37,662 nucleotides of DNA, from assembly GCA_964428935.1 (NCBI GenBank), contig CAYSAG010000014.1, positions 1 through 37,662 of the forward strand, read 5' to 3'. Below the pieces are notes generated by a model. The model was not told the origin of the DNA and did no database searches. It saw nothing but the letters and a program-made list of their open reading frames with translations. The DNA comes from JAADHY01 sp964428935 (GTDB lineage: Bacteria > Planctomycetota > Planctomycetia > Planctomycetales > Planctomycetaceae). This document shows, piece by piece, positions 32,265 to 37,662 of the stretch (its first letter is position 1; every line of letters starts with the position of its first letter). The position numbers and the translations under genes were made by a program.

Positions 32265-33959
32265 GTGAACTCGGAAAGCTACACCTTCGTCGCTCCACCC
32301 AGGCTGTTCATTCGCAATTGCCGGTGCAACCTGTTTCAGCCCAAGCTGGCTGACTCGACGGGCGTGGAGCTGACGTGCGGTCAGTTGCTGACCGGTGCTC
32401 TGGTCATGAAACGGCTGCTGGAACGGGAGGTCTTGCAGCCGGACGAGCAGACGGTGGGCGTTTTGTTGCCGCCGTCGGCTGGTGCCTTGGTGGTCAACGC
32501 TGCCTTGGCACTCATGCGCCGCGTCGTCGTCAACCTGAACTACACGCTGTCGAACGAAGACGTCAACTATTGCATTCGCGAAGCGGGCATTCGGCACGTT
32601 CTGACCAGCGGGAAGTTCTTGGAGCGGCGGCCGTTCGAGCTGGACGCCGAAGTCGTGCTGCTGGAGGAATTGCGGGGTCACGTCAGTTGGTTGGACAAGC
32701 TGACCTGCGCGGCCATGGCTTACGTGCTGCCCGCCTCGTGGCTGGAGTCGCGCTTCGGACTGACCGAAATTCAGCCCGACGACTTGCTGACCGTCGTGTT
32801 TACTTCCGGTTCGACCGGCGAGCCGAAGGGGGTCATGCTCACCCAACGCAACATTGGCTCCAACATTGAGGCCGTCGGCCGGGTGCTTCGAATCAAGCGG
32901 TCGGACGTCGTCCTGGGCGTACTGCCTTTCTTCCATTCCTTCGGCTACACCGTGACGCTTTGGTTGCCGCTGGCCCTGCGCCCCAAGGTCGTCTACCACT
33001 ACAACCCCTTGGACGCCAAGACGGTGGGCGAGCTGTGCCAGAAGCACGGCGTGACCATCATTCTCGCCACGCCGACGTTCCTGCGAGCGTACATGAAGCG
33101 GTGCACCCGAGAGCAGTTCTGGAAGCTGGACCTGGTCGTGCTCGGCGCGGAGAAAATGCCCCTGGACCTGGCCAGGCAGTTCGAACAGAAGTTCGGCGTC
33201 GCGCCCATGGAAGGTTACGGCACCACGGAGCTCTCGCCGGTGGTGTCGGTCAACCTCCCCGAGTCGCGCTGCAGTTCGGAGCTTCGGCCGGGAGCGAAAT
33301 TGGGGACGGTCGGCCGGCCGATTCCCGGAGTCCAAGCGAAAGTCACCGACCCTGAAACGGGAGAGGAACTGCCGCCAGGAAAGGAGGGCCTGCTTTGGAT
33401 CAAAGGCCCCAACGTCATGAAGGGCTACCTGAACCGGCCGGACAAGACGGCCGAGGTGGTCCGGGACGGCTGGTACAACACGGGTGACTTTGCTTTCATT
33501 GACGAAGACGGGTTCATTACCATTACGGGGCGCCAGACGCGGTTCTCGAAAATCGGCGGGGAAATGGTTCCGCACGTTCGAGTCGAGAACGAATTGCTGC
33601 GAATCATTGGAGACCCGCACGACGAAGCCGAGCCGACGCTGGCCGTCACGTCTGTGCCCGACCCGAAGAAAGGCGAGCGGCTGGTGGTGCTTCACAAGAA
33701 ATTGCCCAAGCCGGTCCCTCAGCTGCTGGAAGAAATGGCCGCCTCCGGCGTTCCCAACCTTTGGATTCCTTCGGCCGACAGCTTTGTGGAGGTCGACGAG
33801 ATCCCCATTCTGGGCAGCGGCAAGCTGGACCTGAAGCGGCTGAAGGAGAAAGCTCTTTCGCTGTTCGGTCCGGCGGCCGAGCGAAAGGAAGGGGAAGCGA
33901 CGTCGCCGGCCCGGTCGGGGCAGAGCAAGGCGACGGAGAAGCCGGGCCGCACCTCGTGA
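32265..33959 (+). CDS. AMP-binding acyl-CoA / acyl-ACP synthetase
   Basis: A 564-aa member of the ANL (acyl-adenylating) superfamily. I chose GTG 32265 (MNSESYTFVAPPRLFIRN), preceded by GGGGGG ten bases upstream, as it gives a normal family length. Motifs in order: P-loop-like FTSGSTGEPKGVMLTQRN, LGVLPFFHSFGYTVTL, AEKMPLDLARQFEQKFG, YGTTELSPVV (adenine binding), GWYNTGDFAFIDEDGFITITGR (ATP/hinge region) and the C-terminal catalytic lysine region GSGKLDLKRLK. It activates a carboxylic acid, most likely a fatty acid, as an acyl-adenylate. The Aas-like PFFHSFGYTVTLWLPL region suggests the long-chain acyl-ACP synthetase group, though no acyltransferase domain is fused. The last 35 residues are a low-complexity polar tail. 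Two of the window's five GATC sites fall in this gene. Confidence 0.92.
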   Translation: MNSESYTFVAPPRLFIRNCRCNLFQPKLADSTGVELTCGQLLTGALVMKRLLEREVLQPDEQTVGVLLPPSAGALVVNAALALMRRVVVNLNYTLSNEDVNYCIREAGIRHVLTSGKFLERRPFELDAEVVLLEELRGHVSWLDKLTCAAMAYVLPASWLESRFGLTEIQPDDLLTVVFTSGSTGEPKGVMLTQRNIGSNIEAVGRVLRIKRSDVVLGVLPFFHSFGYTVTLWLPLALRPKVVYHYNPLDAKTVGELCQKHGVTIILATPTFLRAYMKRCTREQFWKLDLVVLGAEKMPLDLARQFEQKFGVAPMEGYGTTELSPVVSVNLPESRCSSELRPGAKLGTVGRPIPGVQAKVTDPETGEELPPGKEGLLWIKGPNVMKGYLNRPDKTAEVVRDGWYNTGDFAFIDEDGFITITGRQTRFSKIGGEMVPHVRVENELLRIIGDPHDEAEPTLAVTSVPDPKKGERLVVLHKKLPKPVPQLLEEMAASGVPNLWIPSADSFVEVDEIPILGSGKLDLKRLKEKALSLFGPAAERKEGEATSPARSGQSKATEKPGRTS

Positions 33960-33996
33960 CGGAACGACGCGACTGGTTGCCGAACCCATTGGGCAG

Positions 33997-34025
33997 AGGG
34001 CGGTTCCGTCGTTTCGAACCGCCCT
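33997..34025. terminator. Bidirectional terminator hairpin
   Basis: Perfect 10-bp stem AGGGCGGTTC (33997-34006) and GAACCGCCCT (34016-34025) with a 9-base loop, centred in the 132-bp gap between the convergent acyl-CoA synthetase and coiled-coil genes. A short T-containing loop but no U-tract after the stem. Confidence 0.6.
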
Positions 34026-34091
34026 GGCATGCGGGCCGTCGCCGAGTCTAGACCGAACGGTCCACGACGGCTTTCAGGTGCCGGCCCACAC

Positions 34092-34892
34092 TCACTCGGC
34101 GCCTTCAATGGCGTTCAGCGCCTGACGGACGGCCTGACGGACGGCCGGGTCGGGGTCGGACAGGTGGGCTTCCAGCGCCGAGACGGCCGAAGAAGCGGCC
34201 GCTCCCATGCCGGCCAACACGTAGGCCGCCCACTCGCGCACGGAAGCTTGCTCGTGGCCCAGCAGGGCTGTCAGAGCCGGCACGGCGGCCTCACCCATTT
34301 GCCCCAGAACCGTGCCGACCGCCGCGCGGAAAGCGTCGTTCTCCTCCGCCAAGGCTTCCAGCTCGGCCTCCAGCGCCGCCACCTCGTCGTTCTGTCCTTC
34401 CTGGCTGTCGGTCGAGTCCGTCGAGCCTTCGGACGAGGCCTGAGCCAGCCGCTGTTTCAGCCGGTCGTTCTGCTGCCGCAGCCGTTCGACTTCGTCCTGC
34501 AACGACAACAACATTTCGAACATTTCCTCGTCGAAGTTGTTGTGCTCGGACGACGGTTCCGACCGGCTGCGAGGCGCCGCTTCGGCCTGGTCGCTTCGTT
34601 GCTCTTGCAACTTTTCGTACTTCCGCCGCAGCTCGTCGTTCAATTGCTGCAGCTGTTCCACCTGCCGCTCCAACTGACTGACCCGCATGCGCAGGTTTCG
34701 GTTGGCAATTTGCAGGTACGTTCGGTCGGCGCTGGCACTGCGACTGGACGAAGCGACCGGCCCGGTGTCGGCTTGCGGTTCGAACATTTCCACCGGCACT
34801 TCCAGCTGGAAAATTTGCTTGACCACCAGCAAGCCCAGCAGCGCCAGGAACGTGGTGAAAATGACAACGGTCGACGTCCGAAAGCGTTCCAT
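34092..34892 (-). CDS. Membrane-anchored coiled-coil protein with C-terminal HEAT repeats
   Basis: A 266-aa protein starting at ATG 34892 (MERFRTSTVVIFTTFLALLG) with GGGAGG seven bases upstream; the open frame further upstream is Arg-rich and not believable. One N-terminal transmembrane helix (about 8-25) anchors it. Heptad-like helices follow: NRNLRMRVSQLERQVEQLQQ (from about 70), EMFEMLLSLQDEVERLRQQN and VAALEAELEALAEENDAF, separated by polar Ser/Asp linkers. The C terminus is a pair of HEAT/PBS-lyase-like repeats (AVPALTALLGHEQASVREW and SDPDPAVRQAVRQALNAI). An envelope scaffold is plausible, but no specific role is evident. It is downstream of the BON-domain gene on the same strand, 472 bp apart, so probably a separate transcript. 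Confidence 0.8.
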   Translation of the reverse strand: MERFRTSTVVIFTTFLALLGLLVVKQIFQLEVPVEMFEPQADTGPVASSSRSASADRTYLQIANRNLRMRVSQLERQVEQLQQLNDELRRKYEKLQEQRSDQAEAAPRSRSEPSSEHNNFDEEMFEMLLSLQDEVERLRQQNDRLKQRLAQASSEGSTDSTDSQEGQNDEVAALEAELEALAEENDAFRAAVGTVLGQMGEAAVPALTALLGHEQASVREWAAYVLAGMGAAASSAVSALEAHLSDPDPAVRQAVRQALNAIEGAE

Positions 34893-35364
34893 TGGTCGAC
34901 CTCCCGACCGGGACGGCCTTTTCGGCCGAAACGAGCCGTTTGCGGCGCAAACCGTCGAAGCTCGACGGCCGCCCGCCCACTGCAGCCGGTGCCCGCAGAC
35001 GGCCCGTTTCGCAAGTGCGGTTCGCGCCGCAAGGTCACGCCAACCGAATCTGTCCAAGCCGGCCCGACCGCGAGCCGACACTCACCGTTTCGCCGGCTCG
35101 GCCTGCGAGCTCCCGTGCCGCTGACGGCTCCACGCGGCGCCCGTCACGAGCCGCGGTGCTCCGCTGGCGACGTGCTCCCGTCGCTCTTGCACACCAGCTG
35201 CGGCTCGAGCCGTCGAGCCAGGACGCGGCACAGCGGCTGCCGCCTCTCAACGGCTCTGCGAGTGGAGTTGTGTGTGTTGCGACGAGTCGCTCGCGCGACA
35301 GGCTCAGGCCAGACGTCGAGTACTCGCGCTGGACCGCGCAGCGCAAGTCGGACGGACGCTCCGC
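34893..35364. other. Intergenic region, 472 bp
   Basis: Between the BON-domain gene and the coiled-coil gene, both minus strand. Presumably holds the coiled-coil gene promoter. I see no gene, repeat family or strong hairpin that I can support. Confidence 0.4.
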
Positions 35365-36258
35365 TCACTGCTCCGAGCTGCCCGGACGAGCCACCTGCAG
35401 TTCGTTTCGTACTTCGCGCACGCCCGGCTCCAGACGCACCAGGTTCTCGGCCAGTCGTCGAGCGTGCTCCGATTCCACTTGTCCGCGCAGCACCACGACC
35501 CCGTTCTGGTCCACTTGGATTTTCAGCCCGTTCAGTCGGACTCGAGTTCCCAGCGTCTGCTGCAAGTGGACTTGCACGGTCGTCCCGACCCGCGCAACGC
35601 TCAGCCGCTGTCGAGGTGGAGCAAAGGCCAGACGCAGCCGAGGTTGAAACACGCCGAGGTTGGTTGAGCCGAGCCCGCGGAACCCGCTCCGGCTTCGCGT
35701 GCCGAACGACCGGCGCCGCGACGTGCGCCCGGTCCGTCCACGCGAGCCGGTGGACCGTCGGGGTGAACGAGTCGACGAGAAGCGCCGAGTGCTCCGACGT
35801 GCACTGGTCCGTCTGGTCGAGCTTCGGTTTCGCGTGCTGCGTGAGTTCAGCAAGCCGCTCTGCAAACCTCCCTGCTGAAGCGTGCTGCCCAGGAAACCCA
35901 AGCCAGCGCCGCTGCCCGAACTGCGGCTCGAGCTCCGGCCGGTGGTCACCCGCGTCGACGACGTTCGGCTGCCGCTCAGACTACTGCTCGAGCTGGTCCG
36001 GCTGCTGGAGCCCGTCGACGCACTGGCCGTCGGCACGGCTACGCTGTCGACGGCCGCCACGGAACCGGTCGAGGCGGTGGCGCCCGTCGTGGGCACTGTC
36101 GAGCTGGCCGCCGCTCCCGCATTGAGCAGCTCCAGAATGCTCCTGGTGTTCCCGCTTTGCGACGAGAAAACTTGCTGCGCCAAGGCCCTTTGGTGTGTTC
36201 CCAACACCAAACCGACACATGCTGCCACCGCCCAAAAGCTGGAGACTCGCTGAGCCAT
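35365..36258 (-). CDS. Exported BON-domain protein with Arg/Ser-rich linker
   Basis: A 297-aa protein starting at ATG 36258 (MAQRVSSFWAVAACVGLVLG), with GGGAG about nine bases upstream. Residues 1-28 form a signal peptide (cleavage near ALAQQ). Residues about 83-195 are strongly biased to Ser, Arg, Thr and Gly, with dense RS/SR pairs (for example RSSTRRTSARRSTRRFSSTR), giving a highly basic linker. Residues about 226-290 form a BON domain: VQVHLQQTLGTRVRLNGLKI, QNGVVVLRGQVESEHARRLA and EPGVREVRNELQV. BON domains are found in envelope proteins and are thought to bind phospholipid or other membrane ligands. The basic linker could contact DNA, phosphate-rich polymers or membranes, but that is speculation. 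Likely monocistronic. Confidence 0.82.
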   Translation of the reverse strand: MAQRVSSFWAVAACVGLVLGTHQRALAQQVFSSQSGNTRSILELLNAGAAASSTVPTTGATASTGSVAAVDSVAVPTASASTGSSSRTSSSSSLSGSRTSSTRVTTGRSSSRSSGSGAGLGFLGSTLQQGGLQSGLLNSRSTRNRSSTRRTSARRSTRRFSSTRSPRRSTGSRGRTGRTSRRRSFGTRSRSGFRGLGSTNLGVFQPRLRLAFAPPRQRLSVARVGTTVQVHLQQTLGTRVRLNGLKIQVDQNGVVVLRGQVESEHARRLAENLVRLEPGVREVRNELQVARPGSSEQ

Positions 36259-36673
36259 GTTCTGGACTCCCACTTGCCTCTCGACGCGTCGGTTGGTGAA
36301 ACCGCCTGTCGGCTCACCGCGACGACCGGTCGTTTCGGTTGGCCGGCCGGAGTGCCGCCGGCTCGGTTGCAAAGTCGCTTGGACCGCCGGACCGGCCCGA
36401 AGGAAAAGGCTCACGACGGCTCCGGGCCGGCTCGGGGTCGAGGCGACGGGCTTCGGCTTTTCCGCGCGGGTTGGCTGCCGCGTCGTCCGGCCGGCATCGC
36501 GTAACAAACCTTGTGAACTTCAGGAAGCGCCGTCAGACGCCTGGTTCGGAACCGGCAGGGTGGGAGCTCCAGACACCTTTGCCCGCCAAACGGCCATTTT
36601 CGTTGGCGGTTGTCCAAGCAGCCGGGCACAGCTCCGCACGGTCGAGCCGCGAAAACTTCCTCTCCGCACAGAC
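36259..36673. other. Intergenic region, 415 bp
   Basis: Lies between the C-terminal lipoprotein gene end and the BON-domain gene start, both minus strand, so it should contain the BON gene promoter. No coding sequence, repeat or clear hairpin is supported. Confidence 0.4.
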
Positions 36674-37588
36674 TCATGGTACCACGGCCGGCGCGAGCCG
36701 TCTACCGGGGTCTTCGGCTGGTTGGTCGGGCGCAAAGCTGGGCTTCTGCCGGCTGGAGCTGCGTGTTTCGGACGGTTGCGAGCGAACGGGCGTTTGCAGG
36801 GGAACGCTTCGAGGAACGTTCGCCAAGACTTCGGCACGGGTCGGTAGCCGGCCGGAGGGTCGACCGGCGGGCGGCTTTGAAGACGAACGCGCCGCCTTGG
36901 CGACGACGTCGGCCAGCTTGCGAGCCAACGGCAGCGGTGGCTGAATGGTTTCGGTGCGAGTCGCGGCCGTCGACGAGCCGTTCGAGCCGGAGTCGGAAGG
37001 TTTGGCCGAGCCGGCGTCGGCGTGCTCCGTCTCGGCGTGTTTCGCCTTCAGCCCGGGCAGACGAATGTAAGCCATGTCAGACAACACCGGCGGACTGCCG
37101 TCTTCTGGAACCAACCGGACGACCAACGCACACTCCGCCTCGTGCATGCCCTTGCGAACGTACGGAATGAAAACGTTGTACGCGGGCCCCAGTTGCGTCT
37201 CCACCAGCAACTGATTCCACGCTTCACGGGTGAATTCGAACACGTGGAGCGGCTTGACTTGCTCCTCGGGCGGACCCTGGTCGTCGAACAGGAAAACCTG
37301 CACCATTCCGTTGCCCACGACGGGCATGGGCAGCGAGTGGGTGAAGAAAAAGATTTGCCCGGCGAAACCGCGACACGGAAGGTTGTCCAGGCCGCGACCC
37401 TCGCCCGGTTGCCACACGCAAATGATTCGTTCCACCGGGTGCTCTGGACCGGCGACCACCAGCTTCAGCCGGTGCTTCTTTTTCAGCCACCCGGTCAGCT
37501 TGCCGGCCGGAAAGGTGGTCAGGCCGGCACAGCCCACCAGGGGAGTCAGCAGCGCCAGTGTGACGACTTGTAAGGTCCACCGTTTCAT
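36674..37588 (-). CDS. Lipoprotein of unknown function
   Basis: A 304-aa predicted lipoprotein. ATG 37588 follows AGGAAAGGAG, a strong ribosome site. The signal MKRWTLQVVTLALLTPLVGC has a lipobox Leu-Val-Gly-Cys (C20). Residues about 38-180 form an ordered domain rich in beta strands (RIICVWQPGEGRGLDNLP, GQIFFFTHSLPMPVVGNG, MVQVFLFDDQG, YNVFIPYVRKG and CALVVRLVPEDG). This resembles a group of planctomycete lipoproteins that I cannot name. After residue 180 the sequence becomes low-complexity Ser/Pro/Ala/Arg (GSNGSSTAATRTETIQPPLP to the end), likely a flexible tail. No enzyme motif is seen. It is the last gene in the window; the bases up to 37662 look like its leader, beginning with the GATC at 37591. 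Confidence 0.8.
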   Translation of the reverse strand: MKRWTLQVVTLALLTPLVGCAGLTTFPAGKLTGWLKKKHRLKLVVAGPEHPVERIICVWQPGEGRGLDNLPCRGFAGQIFFFTHSLPMPVVGNGMVQVFLFDDQGPPEEQVKPLHVFEFTREAWNQLLVETQLGPAYNVFIPYVRKGMHEAECALVVRLVPEDGSPPVLSDMAYIRLPGLKAKHAETEHADAGSAKPSDSGSNGSSTAATRTETIQPPLPLARKLADVVAKAARSSSKPPAGRPSGRLPTRAEVLANVPRSVPLQTPVRSQPSETRSSSRQKPSFAPDQPAEDPGRRLAPAVVP

Positions 37589-37662
37589 TGGATCCGCTTC
37601 TCCTTTCCTTTGAGGTACCGAAGCGGATTGAGCAGCCCGGGTTTTTCGCCGCTGGAGTGCTT

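Overview
The window is about two-thirds G+C and is chromosomal in character, with no rRNA, tRNA, integrase, transposase or CRISPR array that I can see. Gene content points to a planctomycete. The main signs are a giant ABC-2 permease with a pseudopilin-like soluble tail, a methyltransferase-like/PQQ-propeller fusion, HEAT plus LamG secreted proteins, a very long Pro/Gly/Gln-rich membrane protein, lipoproteins with long Ala/Ser/Thr tails, and a DnaA with a GGRQHSTV motif. Phylum is my inference from these architectures; genus is not determinable here.

Left part (1-9534): a Tat-exported GH116-type glucosidase faces a minus-strand cassette. The cassette runs from 7839 down to 3290: YtrA-type GntR repressor, ABC ATPase, permease. 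It is fronted by a perfect 28-bp palindrome that abuts the repressor's ribosome binding site. The ATPase is interrupted by an in-frame amber codon between Walker A and the signature motif. An unrecognised 213-aa protein follows.

Middle part (9535-22018): mostly plus-strand secreted or membrane genes. They are a HEAT/LamG protein, the methyltransferase-like/PQQ propeller protein, an M28 peptidase with PDZ domain, an MMPL/RND transporter and a small YgaP-like membrane protein. One minus-strand amidohydrolase lies among them. Two diverged copies of a roughly 165-bp noncoding repeat lie at 7921 and 11151, and a cluster of 17-bp direct repeats lies at 21334-21432.

Right part (22108-37588): a 1222-aa membrane protein, a divergent TPR lipoprotein, dnaA (alone, without dnaN or recF), a GNAT acetyltransferase divergent from an acyl-CoA synthetase, then three minus-strand envelope proteins (coiled-coil/HEAT, BON with an Arg/Ser-rich linker, lipoprotein). 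Convergent pairs are separated by G+C-rich hairpins lacking clear U-tracts.

The most unusual global signal is strong avoidance of the trinucleotide ATC/GAT. Isoleucine is mostly ATT although other C/T-ending codon boxes prefer C. I located only five GATC sites in 37.7 kb, two of them in the 210 bp upstream of dnaA, a stretch where the avoidance relaxes.
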